Source: Ensifer sp. WSM1721 | GTDB lineage: Bacteria > Pseudomonadota > Alphaproteobacteria > Rhizobiales > Rhizobiaceae | Assembly (NCBI RefSeq): GCF_000513895.2 | Contig: NZ_CP165783.1 | Location: 1,178,001 to 1,242,000, forward strand | DNA: 64,000 bases | Reading direction: 5' to 3' | Shown: piece by piece, positions 37,073-45,314 of the stretch | Layout: each line of letters starts with the position of its first letter | Position numbering within the stretch: position 1 is the stretch's first letter | Translations under genes and position numbers: made by a program | The notes under the pieces: generated by a model | What the model saw: only the letters and a program-made list of their open reading frames with translations | What the model was told of the DNA's origin: nothing | Database searches by the model: none

Positions 37073-37909
37073 ATGCAAAAGCACTACTATTTCCCGCAAG
37101 GCGGTCACCCCCCGCAGACGGATCTTTTGACCGACCGGGCGGTGTTCACCGAGGCCTATGCGGTCATCCCCAAGGGCGTCATGCGCGACATCGTGACGAG
37201 TTATCTCCCCTTCTGGGCGAACACGCGGCTCTGGGTGCTGTCACGGCCACTTTCCGGCTTCGCAGAAACCTTCTCGCAATACATCATGGAGGTAGGACCT
37301 TCGGGCGGAAGCGACCGCCCGGAAACGGATCCGCGTGCCGAAGGCGTGCTGTTCGTGGTCGACGGCGAGTTCCACCTGACGATCGGCGACCGGTCGCATC
37401 TGATGCAGCCCGGCGGCTACGCCTACATCCCGCCCGGCACCGAATGGAGCCTTCACAACGAAGGCGATACCGCGTCGCGCTTCCATTGGATCCGCAAGGC
37501 CTATGAAAAGGTCGATGGGGTCCCCGTTCCCGAGCCGATCGTCACCAACGAGCGCGAGATCACGCCTTCGCCAATGCCGGGTACGGACGGCCGGTGGGCG
37601 ACGACCCGCTTCGTCGACCCTTCCGACATGCGCCACGACATGCATGTCACGATCGTCACCTTCGAGCCTGGCGGCACGATTCCCTTCATGGAGACCCATG
37701 TGATGGAGCACGGCCTTTACGTGCTCGAAGGCAAGGCGGTCTACCGACTGAACAACGACTGGGTCGAGGTGGAAGCCGGCGACTACATGTGGCTGAGAGC
37801 CTTCTGCCCGCAGGCCTGCTATGCCGGCGGACCGGGCAAGTTCCGCTACCTGCTCTACAAGGACGTCAACCGCCATATGACTCTCGGCGGCCCCGGAAGG
37901 TTCGCCTGA
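37073..37909 (+). CDS. allE: (S)-ureidoglycine aminohydrolase
   Basis: 278-residue double-cupin protein (YlbA/AllE). It converts (S)-ureidoglycine to ureidoglycolate and ammonia. The C-terminal cupin metal site can be read as Glu/His in PFMETHVMEHGLYVLEG and Gln in RAFCPQACYAGG. The N-terminal cupin includes GVLFVVDGEFHLTIGD and PGGYAYIPPGTEW. Its product feeds AllA at 27.9 kb. It is followed by ligD after only 37 bases. Confidence 0.93.
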   Translation: MQKHYYFPQGGHPPQTDLLTDRAVFTEAYAVIPKGVMRDIVTSYLPFWANTRLWVLSRPLSGFAETFSQYIMEVGPSGGSDRPETDPRAEGVLFVVDGEFHLTIGDRSHLMQPGGYAYIPPGTEWSLHNEGDTASRFHWIRKAYEKVDGVPVPEPIVTNEREITPSPMPGTDGRWATTRFVDPSDMRHDMHVTIVTFEPGGTIPFMETHVMEHGLYVLEGKAVYRLNNDWVEVEAGDYMWLRAFCPQACYAGGPGKFRYLLYKDVNRHMTLGGPGRFA

Positions 37910-37946
37910 TATTGCAGGCTTGCGGGATAAGCCATAGCCTTGGCGC

Positions 37947-40400
37947 ATGGCGCCATCTAAGCTCGAGACCTACCGCAAGAAGCGCGATTTTTTGAAGACG
38001 CCGGAGCCGGTCGGGAGCCTGACCGGCGGCGGCAACCGCTTCGTCGTGCACAAGCATCATGCCACAGCGGACCACTACGACCTGAGACTTGAGGTCGGCG
38101 ACGTCCTGAAGAGCTGGGCGGTGCCGAGAGGACCGTCGCTCAATCCGGCCGACAAGCGACTGGCGGTGGAGACGGAGGACCACCCGCTCGACTATATCGA
38201 TTTCGAGGGCGTGATCCCCGAGGGCGAATATGGCGGCGGCCCGATGATCGTCTGGGACACGGGCGTCTGGGCGCCGATGGACGACGCCGCGGAAAGCCTG
38301 CGCAAGGGCGCCTTCAAGTTTCGTCTCGCGGGCGAAAAGCTCAACGGCGGCTGGATGCTGACACGGTTGAAGCCGAAGCCCGGAGAGGAAGATGAGCGGC
38401 ACTGGCTCCTGTTTAAGGAACGCGATCTCTTTGCCGACGAGTCCGTCGACATTCTCGCCGCCAGACCGGAAAGCGTCAAAACCGGCCGCCGGATCGAGGA
38501 GCTTGTGGAGAAGCCGAAAGCGCCGGCGAAGCCCGTCAAGCTCAATCCCGGCGCGCTTCCCGGCGCAGCCAAGGGCGCCGCACCCGAACGGGTCGAGCCG
38601 CAGTTGGCGACGCAGACGATTGTTCCTCCCGACGCCAAGCAAGGCTGGCTGCACGAGATCAAGTTCGATGGCTATCGCACCATGGCGCACCTGGCCGGGG
38701 GAAACGTGCGTCTCATCACCCGCGGCGGGCTCGACTGGACGAAACGCTACGGCGATCTGCCGGAGGCTTTCCGCCGGCTGCCTTGCCGCGACGTCATCAT
38801 CGACGGCGAGATCGTCGTGCTCGACGACGCGGGGATCAGCCGCTTCGCGCTACTGCAGGACGCGCTCTCTGCCGGCGCGGGCAACAAGTTGGTCTTTTTT
38901 GCCTTCGACCTCCTCCATCTCGACGGCTGGAACCTTCTCAATTCCCCGCTTGAAAAACGCAAGGCGTTGCTCGAGCAATTGCTTGCGGGCCAAATACATA
39001 GTCGCTCGGCCATCCAGTTCAGCGGTCATGTGACCGGCGAAGGGCGCACGCTTTACGACCAGGCCTCGGAGATGGGTCTCGAGGGGATCGTCTCGAAGCG
39101 CGTCTCGGCCCCCTACCATAGCGGACGGTCAAAAACCTGGACCAAGACGAAGGCCTTGAAGGCGGAGGACTTCGTCATCGTCGGATACACCCTGTCGGAA
39201 GCGGCCGAAGGCATTGCCTCCCTCGCTCTTGGAGAATGGGTCGACGGAGAGGTGCAATATCGCGGCAAGGTCGGGACCGGCTTCGACGCCGAGATGCTGA
39301 AGCAATTGCTGATCCGGCTGGAGCCCTTGCGGGCCGGCGCCGCCAAGCTTGAAGGCGCGCCCAAGGAAATCATCTGGGTGCGTCCGGTGCTGAGGGCGCA
39401 CATTCACTACGGCAACCGCACCGCCGACAACGTGCTGCGGCATGCCGTCTTCAAAGGGCTTCGCGAAGTGGAACTCTCGACGCCTGTTTCGATATCGAGA
39501 AAGCGCCTCATCTCAGACGCGGATCTCGCAAGCATCTCGATCACCAATCCGACCCGCCGCCTGTTCGGCAAGTCCGGCCCGACCAAGCTCGACATCGCCG
39601 TCTACTATGCGATGGTCGGCGATTTCATGCTGCCGCAAATCCTCGGCCGGCCCGTCTCGCTCGTGCGCTGCCCGACGGGAAGGCCTGAGGACTGCTTCTT
39701 CCAGCGGCACCCCTTCACGGGCATGCCGCCCTCCGTCGCGACCTTCCACGCGACCAACTCGGAAGGCGAGGCGAAAACCTATCTCGCCGTAGAGGACGCA
39801 AAAGGATACCTGGCGCTCGCGCAATTCGGCGTCGTCGAATTCCACAACTGGGGAACGACGCGAAAGCTGCTCGACAAACCCGACCGCGTGGTTTTCGACC
39901 TCGACCCCGGCGAGGGCATCGCCTGGCGGGAGGTGGTCGAGGCCGCCATCCACATCAAGGCCGAGCTCGAGGCGCTCGGCCTCGTGCCCTTCGTCAAGAC
40001 CTCGGGAGGCAACGGTGTTCACATCGTCGTTCCGACCGAGCCGAAGCTCAACTGGAAGAAGTTTCACCAGGCGACGAGCGCGATCGCCACTCGCCTGGCG
40101 GCAACCGCCCCTGAGACATTCACCACGACCATGGGCAAGGAAAACCGGGTGAAGCGCATCTTCATCGACTTCCACCGGAACGCCCGCAGCCATACCTGGG
40201 CCGCGCCCTATTCGCTGCGCGCCCGCACCAATCTGCCGGCCTCGACGCCTCTCAGTTGGGCCGATCTCGAAACTATCGACGCTCCGGGGGATTTGAACTA
40301 TTCTTCGCTGCCGGGCCTCCTGGCCACATCCGGCGATCCCTGGGCCGATATCGGCGATTTCGCCAGGGAATTGCCGCTTCTATCCGAGACGGGAAAGTGA
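37947..40400 (+). CDS. ligD: NHEJ DNA ligase LigD (phosphoesterase-ligase-polymerase)
   Basis: 817 residues with three domains. The N-terminal 3'-phosphoesterase (about 10-160) has HKHHATADHYDLRLE. The ATP-dependent ligase (about 225-520) has nucleotidyl-acceptor Lys239 in KFDGYR. The C-terminal primase-polymerase (about 535-810) has metal Asp residues in FDLDPGEG (about 651/653) and SGGNGVHIVVP. It seals and fills double-strand breaks with Ku. No good Shine-Dalgarno is visible before the ATG. Ku begins 25 bases downstream. Confidence 0.96.
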   Translation: MAPSKLETYRKKRDFLKTPEPVGSLTGGGNRFVVHKHHATADHYDLRLEVGDVLKSWAVPRGPSLNPADKRLAVETEDHPLDYIDFEGVIPEGEYGGGPMIVWDTGVWAPMDDAAESLRKGAFKFRLAGEKLNGGWMLTRLKPKPGEEDERHWLLFKERDLFADESVDILAARPESVKTGRRIEELVEKPKAPAKPVKLNPGALPGAAKGAAPERVEPQLATQTIVPPDAKQGWLHEIKFDGYRTMAHLAGGNVRLITRGGLDWTKRYGDLPEAFRRLPCRDVIIDGEIVVLDDAGISRFALLQDALSAGAGNKLVFFAFDLLHLDGWNLLNSPLEKRKALLEQLLAGQIHSRSAIQFSGHVTGEGRTLYDQASEMGLEGIVSKRVSAPYHSGRSKTWTKTKALKAEDFVIVGYTLSEAAEGIASLALGEWVDGEVQYRGKVGTGFDAEMLKQLLIRLEPLRAGAAKLEGAPKEIIWVRPVLRAHIHYGNRTADNVLRHAVFKGLREVELSTPVSISRKRLISDADLASISITNPTRRLFGKSGPTKLDIAVYYAMVGDFMLPQILGRPVSLVRCPTGRPEDCFFQRHPFTGMPPSVATFHATNSEGEAKTYLAVEDAKGYLALAQFGVVEFHNWGTTRKLLDKPDRVVFDLDPGEGIAWREVVEAAIHIKAELEALGLVPFVKTSGGNGVHIVVPTEPKLNWKKFHQATSAIATRLAATAPETFTTTMGKENRVKRIFIDFHRNARSHTWAAPYSLRARTNLPASTPLSWADLETIDAPGDLNYSSLPGLLATSGDPWADIGDFARELPLLSETGK

Positions 40401-40425
40401 TCGTAGTGCCGCGTAGGAGACAACC

Positions 40426-41307
40426 ATGGCACCCAGGGCAAGTTGGAAGGGCTATCTCAAACTCAGTCTCGTGAGCTGTCCGGTGAGGCTTTATCCGGCC
40501 ACCAGCGCAAGCGAGCGCATCACCTTCAATCAGCTTCACAAGGACACCCATAACCGGATCAACATGAAGCCTGTCGATCCGGAACTCGGCCTCGTCGAGC
40601 GGTCCGATCTCGTGAAGGGCTATGAATACGAAGACAAAAAATACATCATCATCGAGGACACGGACCTCGAAAGCGTCAAGATCGAATCCAATCACACGAT
40701 GAACATCGAGGCTTTCGTCGACTCAGGCTCGGTGGACGTCATCTATCAGGACGCGCCCTATTACCTGGCGCCGGACGGGGCGATGGCCGAGGAGACCTTC
40801 ATCGTGTTGCGCGAAGCCCTGCGCCGGACCGGCAAGCTGGCGATCGCCCGTCTCGTTCTTTCGAGCCGGGAAAGAGTGGTCACCATCGGCCCGCGCGAGA
40901 CCGGCATGTTCGTCTGCACCTTGCGAAACCCCAACGAGGTGCGCGGCACGGCCGAATATTTCGGCAACATTCCGGTCGGCAATCCGGATCCGGAGATGCT
41001 GCAGCTCGCCGAAGCACTTATCGAGCAGAAGGTGACGACTTTCGACCCGAGGAATTACGAGGACCGCTACGAGATCGCGCTGATGCAGATGATCCGCGAG
41101 AAACTGAAGGGCCACAAGCCGATCATCGCGCAGGCGCCCGAACGCGGCAATGTCATCAACCTCATGGATGCGCTGAAGGCGAGCCTTTCGCAGGCCAAGC
41201 CCCCCGCCAAGAGCAAGCCCAAGGCCGAGCCCGCTGAAAAGCCGGCGGCGAAAGCCCCCGCGGCGAAGCGCACGACGGCCAAACCGGCTGCCAAGAAGAA
41301 CGCCTGA
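40426..41307 (+). CDS. ku: NHEJ end-binding protein Ku
   Basis: 293 residues; bacterial Ku beta-barrel core (GYLKLSLVSCPVRLYPAT; GYEYEDKKYIIIEDTDLE; KLAIARLVLSSRERVV) and a Lys/Ala/Pro-rich C-terminal tail of about 40 residues, known in other Ku proteins to contact DNA. The homodimer encircles DNA ends and recruits LigD. TAGGAGA precedes the ATG. Its stop overlaps the start of the next gene in a TGATG, so that protein is translationally coupled to Ku. Confidence 0.96.
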   Translation: MAPRASWKGYLKLSLVSCPVRLYPATSASERITFNQLHKDTHNRINMKPVDPELGLVERSDLVKGYEYEDKKYIIIEDTDLESVKIESNHTMNIEAFVDSGSVDVIYQDAPYYLAPDGAMAEETFIVLREALRRTGKLAIARLVLSSRERVVTIGPRETGMFVCTLRNPNEVRGTAEYFGNIPVGNPDPEMLQLAEALIEQKVTTFDPRNYEDRYEIALMQMIREKLKGHKPIIAQAPERGNVINLMDALKASLSQAKPPAKSKPKAEPAEKPAAKAPAAKRTTAKPAAKKNA

Positions 41308-42392
41308 TGGTGGTTGCTGGCCGGACATTCGGCATCGTGGGTGCGCTTGCCGCCTTTCCGCGGCGGCTGGCGGCGCGCGAGGTCGAGCGGCAGGGTGGCC
41401 ACTTGCGGCGCGGCGTCACGCGGCAAACGGCTTTCGTCGTCTTCGGCCGCGGTCTGCTTGCAAGGGCAACCGAGGCGGAGATCGAGGCGCGCTCCGACAG
41501 CGAAGCCGGCGAAGGCCGGCGTATTCTCAGCGAGAACGGCTTTCTTCGCCTCCTGGGCCTCGCGACACCGGAGGCAACTCCGGCGCTGACACGGCAATCG
41601 CTCATCGATCAGTCCGGGCTTTCGCCTCGCCATCTCGACCTCCTGTCGCTGTTCGACGCCTTCGAGCACGATCGCGAGCCCTACTCCTTCCGCGACCTGA
41701 TTCTGGCGCGGAAATATGCCGGGCTGATTGCCAGCGGCGCCGGCTGGAGCGCGATCGCGCGCTCGGTCCATCGTTCCGGAAATGTCGCCTCGCTGACGGC
41801 GCTGTCGCTTCATCACGACGGCGCCGATACGATCTATGTGCGCCGTGCCGAGGGCTTGAGCGAACTCGACGGGCAATTGCTGCTCGACGTCGGCACGTCG
41901 GACGATCAGGAACTCGAGGACCTCTTCGCCGAGGCCGAGGCCGCCGAGGCGGCAGGCGACTATGACGAGGCGGCCGCTTTCTATCAGCGCTGCCTCGCCA
42001 TCGACCGCACCGACTCCGTTGCCGCCTTCAATCGCGCCAATTGCCTCAGGGCCGCCGGCCGGGAGGCGGAGGCCGCGCATGACTATGCGCGGGCGATCAA
42101 GCTCGATCCATCCTTTGTGGAAGCATGGTTCAATCTCGCCTGCCTCATGAACGAACGTGGCCGCACCGACACCGCCCGCCGGCACCTGAAGAGGGCGATC
42201 GAAGTCGATCCCGGCTATGCCGACGCGGTCTTCAATCTAGCGAAGCTGGAATTCGACGAGGGCAATCTCGCCGAGGCGCGCCGCTGGTGGTTGCGCTATC
42301 TGGAACTCGATCAGAATTCCGAATGGGCGCGGACGGCCGAGCGAGGCGTGCAGTTCGTCAATCTTCACCTCCTCCGGAAATCGGCTGGCTGA
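41307..42392 (+). CDS. BRCT-MerR-like-TPR protein coupled to Ku
   Basis: 361 residues, three recognisable parts. Residues 5-85 look like a BRCT domain: GRTFGIVGALAAFPRR, EVERQGGHLRRGVTRQTAFV and the closing ILSENGFLRLLG helix. Residues 96-156 have a MerR-type winged-helix pattern (SLIDQSGLSPRHLDLLSLF; YSFRDLILARKYAGLI). Residues 205-340 carry about three to four TPR repeats (GDYDEAAAFYQRCLAID; AFNRANCLRAAGREAEAA; AWFNLACLMNERGRTDTA). Start overlaps the ku stop (TGATG). BRCT and TPR are protein-interaction modules; a role as NHEJ scaffold is inference. Usually only the TPR part would be named. Confidence 0.85.
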   Translation: MVVAGRTFGIVGALAAFPRRLAAREVERQGGHLRRGVTRQTAFVVFGRGLLARATEAEIEARSDSEAGEGRRILSENGFLRLLGLATPEATPALTRQSLIDQSGLSPRHLDLLSLFDAFEHDREPYSFRDLILARKYAGLIASGAGWSAIARSVHRSGNVASLTALSLHHDGADTIYVRRAEGLSELDGQLLLDVGTSDDQELEDLFAEAEAAEAAGDYDEAAAFYQRCLAIDRTDSVAAFNRANCLRAAGREAEAAHDYARAIKLDPSFVEAWFNLACLMNERGRTDTARRHLKRAIEVDPGYADAVFNLAKLEFDEGNLAEARRWWLRYLELDQNSEWARTAERGVQFVNLHLLRKSAG

Positions 42393-42393
42393 T

Positions 42394-43035
42394 ATGGACG
42401 GGAAATTCATGTTCGACGGGCCGGACGATGCCCCCGTCACCATTCTCCTTGCGCACGGCGCCGGGGCACCGATGGACTCGGCTTCGATGACGGCGACCGC
42501 CAAGGCGCTGGCCGCAGCAGGCTTTCGCGTCGCGCGCTTCGAATTCGGCTACATGGCGGCGCGACGCACCGCAGAGGGACGCAAGCCCCCGCCACGCGCC
42601 GAAACGCTGAACCCGGAGTACCGGGCGGCCGTCGCCGAACTCGGCGCGAAGAGCCCGCTGGTTATCGGCGGCAAATCGATGGGCGGGCGTGTCGCAAGCA
42701 TGATCGCCGACGAGCTCCTGGCCGCCGGCAAGATCGCCGGGCTCCTCTGCCTCGGCTACCCCTTCCATCCTCCGGGCAAACCGGAGCAGCTTCGAACGAA
42801 ACATCTCGCCGATCTCAAGACGCCGACGCTGATCTGCCAAGGAACCCGAGACGAATTCGGCACGCGCGAAGAGGTTTCGGGCTACGCGCTTTCCGACAGG
42901 ATCGAGATCCTCTGGCTCGAAGACGGAGACCATGACCTGAAGCCGCGCAAGAGCATCTCCGGCTTTTCGGCCGCCGATCATCTGAAGACAATGGCCGAGG
43001 CGGTCACCAAATGGAGCGCCGGCCTCGCGCGCTGA
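42394..43035 (+). CDS. Alpha/beta hydrolase, KANL3/Tex30-like
   Basis: 213 residues. TILLAHGAGAPMDSASM oxyanion strand, nucleophile elbow GGKSMGGRVAS with the serine in GKSMG, and the Asp/His of the triad probably in CQGTRDEFG and EDGDHDLKP. Begins 1 base after the BRCT-TPR stop and ends 5 bases before exonuclease III. Tex30-like hydrolases have no established substrate. Its place inside the repair operon may be meaningful or simply an operon passenger. Confidence 0.85.
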   Translation: MDGKFMFDGPDDAPVTILLAHGAGAPMDSASMTATAKALAAAGFRVARFEFGYMAARRTAEGRKPPPRAETLNPEYRAAVAELGAKSPLVIGGKSMGGRVASMIADELLAAGKIAGLLCLGYPFHPPGKPEQLRTKHLADLKTPTLICQGTRDEFGTREEVSGYALSDRIEILWLEDGDHDLKPRKSISGFSAADHLKTMAEAVTKWSAGLAR

Positions 43036-43040
43036 AAATC

Positions 43041-43814
43041 ATGAAAATCGCCACGTTCAACATCAATGGCGTGAACAAGCGGCTCGAAAATCTGCTGGCC
43101 TGGCTCGCGACGGCCGAGCCCGACATCGTCTGCCTGCAGGAACTCAAGGCGACGGACGGGCAATTTCCGAGGGGGGCGATCGAAGCCGCAGGCTACGGTG
43201 CGGCCTGGCGCGGACAGTCGGCCTGGAACGGCATTGCCATCCTCGCCCGCGATAGCGAACCGGTGATCACCCGCGTGGAATTGCCCGGTGATCCGTCCGA
43301 CGTGCAGAGCCGCTACATCGAAGCGGCGGTGAACGGCATCCTGATAGCCTCGCTCTATGCGCCGAACGGCAATCCGCAGCCGGGCCCGAAATTCGACTAC
43401 AAGCTCGCCTGGCATGCGCGCCTCAACCTGCACGCGGCCGAACTCTTCGAGACGGGCCTCCCGGTGGTGCTGGCCGGCGACTACAATGTCGTACCGGAAC
43501 CGCGGGACATCTATCCTACCCGTTCCTATGACGACAACGCCCTCGTCCAGCCCGAAAGCCGCGCTGCGTTTCGAAGATTGCTCGACCAGGGCTGGCTCGA
43601 CGCCTTGCGCAAAGTCTATCCCGAGGAGCAACTCTTCACCTTCTGGGATTACCGGCGCAACCGCTGGCAACGCGACGCAGGCCTTCGCCTCGACCATGTT
43701 CTTTTAAGCAGAAAGCTCACGCGCCGATTGAACGGCGCCGGCATCGACCGCGAGGTGCGCGGCCTTGAAAACGCGAGCGACCATGCGCCGGTTTGGATCA
43801 GCCTGCGCGATTGA
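43041..43814 (+). CDS. xthA: Exodeoxyribonuclease III / AP endonuclease
   Basis: 257 residues of the EEP nuclease family. Motifs: TFNINGVNKRL, CLQELKAT (metal Glu), SLYAPNGNPQ (Tyr), AGDYNVVPEP (Asp, Asn), RLDHVLLS and NASDHAPVWI (catalytic His). It cuts at abasic sites and trims blocked 3' ends. The ATG at 43041 lies 5 bases after the hydrolase stop, giving a repair operon ligD-ku-BRCT/TPR-hydrolase-xthA. End-cleaning before LigD sealing is a sensible role. Confidence 0.94.
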   Translation: MKIATFNINGVNKRLENLLAWLATAEPDIVCLQELKATDGQFPRGAIEAAGYGAAWRGQSAWNGIAILARDSEPVITRVELPGDPSDVQSRYIEAAVNGILIASLYAPNGNPQPGPKFDYKLAWHARLNLHAAELFETGLPVVLAGDYNVVPEPRDIYPTRSYDDNALVQPESRAAFRRLLDQGWLDALRKVYPEEQLFTFWDYRRNRWQRDAGLRLDHVLLSRKLTRRLNGAGIDREVRGLENASDHAPVWISLRD

Positions 43815-43826
43815 GCAGGTCTGCAT

Positions 43827-43930
43827 TACAGCGCCGTGCGTCTTTTCAGACGCACAAAGGACGCTGTAGCACTATGAATTGCTGCATGTTTTTGTCCTTA
43901 AATCGGGTACGATTTAAGGAAACATGCAGT
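43827..43930. repeat. RIME palindromic repeat, full copy
   Basis: TACAGCGCCGTGCGTC-TTTTCA-GACGCAC...GACGCTGTA palindrome, then TGCATGTTTTTGTCCTTAAATCG...CGATTTAAGGAAACATGCA. Nearly identical to the copy at 44759-44863, so the two probably share a recent origin. Starts 13 bases after the xthA stop. Confidence 0.9.
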
Positions 43931-43988
43931 AGCCGCAAACATGTGGCATATAAGGGGATCGATCATCGGCTGAGTGCAGTTGTCACCA

Positions 43989-44189
43989 ATGTCCCGAATC
44001 CTGATCATCATCGGTCTCCTCATCGTGGCGGTCGGCATTCTCTGGCCCTGGCTCGCGCGGTTCGGGTTCGGCAGGCTGCCGGGCGACATTCTGATCCAGC
44101 GCGAGAATTTCACCTTCTACCTGCCGATCACCACGGGCCTGCTTTTCAGCATCGTGCTTTCGCTGATCCTATGGCTGATCAATCGTTGA
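43989..44189 (+). CDS. DUF2905-family small membrane protein
   Basis: 66 residues with two membrane helices (about 3-23 and 42-63) around the family motif FGRLPGDILIQRENFTFYLPITT. DUF2905 proteins are short inner-membrane proteins of unknown function, present across bacteria. The ATG at 43989 (MSRILIIIG) is used; an upstream in-frame Met would add five residues. Flanked on both sides by near-identical RIME repeats about 60 and 570 bases away. Confidence 0.9.
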   Translation: MSRILIIIGLLIVAVGILWPWLARFGFGRLPGDILIQRENFTFYLPITTGLLFSIVLSLILWLINR

Positions 44190-44253
44190 CCGCGCTAAAG
44201 GCGGCCGGCGACGGACACCGTTGCGGGAGCATATCCTCGACATGTGTCGCGGA

Positions 44254-44715
44254 TTAACGCTGGTACGTGCCGACGATCACCGCTTCGCGGATCAGATGCT
44301 TGCACGCTCTCTTCCAGGCCTCCGCGGCGCCCACATCCTCCGGGATGGAGAGATTGCCGACATCGAGTGCCGCAAGCCGGAACCGGTAATGGTGCACGCC
44401 GGTCCCGGGCGGGGGCTGGGGGCCGTCGTAGCGGGCGTTCCCAAAGTCGTTCTTGATGAATTTGATCGCGTGTTCCGGGCCGGTATCCACGGCCTGCGGG
44501 AGTTCGGTCCGATTGCCCGGAATATTAATGATCGCGCAATGGCGGAACAAGCCGCTCACGGCATCCGGATCCTCAACGATCAGAGCAAAGCTCTGCGTCC
44601 CGTCGGGCGTACCCGTCCATTTCAGCGGCGGGAACAGGTTCTCACCGAGACGAGTATATTTCTGGGGAATCGGCTGGCCGTCGGCGAATGCGGGACTGAT
44701 CAAGCTGAAAGTCAT
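44254..44715 (-). CDS. YbhB/YbcL-type PEBP-like protein
   Basis: 153 residues of the phosphatidylethanolamine-binding-protein family: QPIPQKYTRLGENLFPPLKW, FALIVEDPDAVSG, HCAIINIPGNRTELP, ARYDGPQPPPGTGVHHYRF. The conserved DPD and GPxPPxGxHxY ligand-pocket residues are present. Bacterial YbhB homologues have no settled function. The ATG at 44715 follows GGAGACAG; a GTG directly before it (44718) is less likely. Convergent with the DUF2905 gene. Confidence 0.92.
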   Translation of the reverse strand: MTFSLISPAFADGQPIPQKYTRLGENLFPPLKWTGTPDGTQSFALIVEDPDAVSGLFRHCAIINIPGNRTELPQAVDTGPEHAIKFIKNDFGNARYDGPQPPPGTGVHHYRFRLAALDVGNLSIPEDVGAAEAWKRACKHLIREAVIVGTYQR

Positions 44716-44758
44716 CACCTGTCTCCTTCGATCTGGTCAACGGAAACGACCGTGGCAC

Positions 44759-44863
44759 GCTACAGCGCCGTGCGTCTTTTCAGACGCACAAAGGACGCTG
44801 TAGCACTTTGAATTGCTGCATGTTTTTGTCCTTAAATCGGGTACGATTTAAGGAAACATGCAG
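44759..44863. repeat. RIME palindromic repeat, full copy
   Basis: Same order and almost the same bases as the copy at 43827-43930 (CTACAGCGCCGTGCGTC palindrome plus TGCATGTTTTTGTCC palindrome). It lies upstream of the PEBP-like gene, which is unusual since most copies here sit at gene 3' ends. Confidence 0.9.
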
Positions 44864-45233
44864 GAGCCCCAAATAAAGCGGCCAGCGCCCATGTTGCGCC
44901 CACCTTGCTGGGAACGCCAGAGTCCGGTGCGCGGACGGTCAAGAAAAGGCCTCGCCGAGGCGAGGCCGAAAGACGAACCAGCATAGGAGTGACCGCCATG
45001 GAGCTACCTTGGTCACGTGAAGACCAAACACGCTCCCGTACGATCCAGCCGCTAAACCGCAACCAGGCAATTATGTTCCGCCACGGCGAACAAATTGCCC
45101 CCTCTCCTTCTTCCAATGCGCAGTCGGTCGGCCGCGCCGAACGGCTGGATTCGCCTCGAATGGAGCTTCGTGCGGCAAACGGTCCGGCTCCGGAGTCCGA
45201 CCTCGCGCGCCGGCAAAATTTCGCCGGACGGCC
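44864..45233. other. Intergenic region upstream of glgA
   Basis: 370 bases between a RIME repeat and the glgA promoter. Contains a minus-strand terminator-like hairpin (44941-44967) and a plus-strand 81-codon frame (44998-45243) with AGGAG upstream but Ser/Arg/Pro-rich unfamiliar sequence that overlaps the glgA promoter. I do not call the frame a gene. Confidence 0.4.
44941..44967 (-). terminator. Minus-strand intrinsic terminator without an assigned gene
   Basis: On the minus strand GGCCTCGCC-TC-GGCGAGGCC (perfect 9-bp stem, 44948-44967) is followed by TTTTCTT. No minus-strand gene that it would end was found between here and 45.5 kb, so it may end a small RNA transcribed from the glgA leader region. 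Confidence 0.6.
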
Positions 45234-45259
45234 GGAACTTTGACGGTCATGTTCGTGTT
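45234..45259 (+). promoter_or_regulatory. Candidate EcfG/RpoE2 promoter of glgA
   Basis: GGAAC at 45234-45238, 17-base spacer, TGTT at 45256-45259, preceded by CG as in the other sites of the window (CGTGTT). The glgA ATG is 55 bases downstream, leaving a normal short leader. Confidence 0.55.
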
Positions 45260-45314
45260 GATGGGGGGCATGCCGGCGCGGGTCCCAATCAACACAATTC
45301 CCGGAACATGATCG

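Noticed and set aside
37909..37947. EcfG promoter before ligD
   Set aside because: Only GGAAG with unsuitable spacing is present, so general-stress control of ligD/ku cannot be claimed from this window.
44998..45243. 81-codon plus-strand frame before glgA, preceded by AGGAG
   Set aside because: Sequence has no recognisable pattern, overlaps the EcfG-type promoter of glgA and adjoins a minus-strand terminator; not enough to call a gene.
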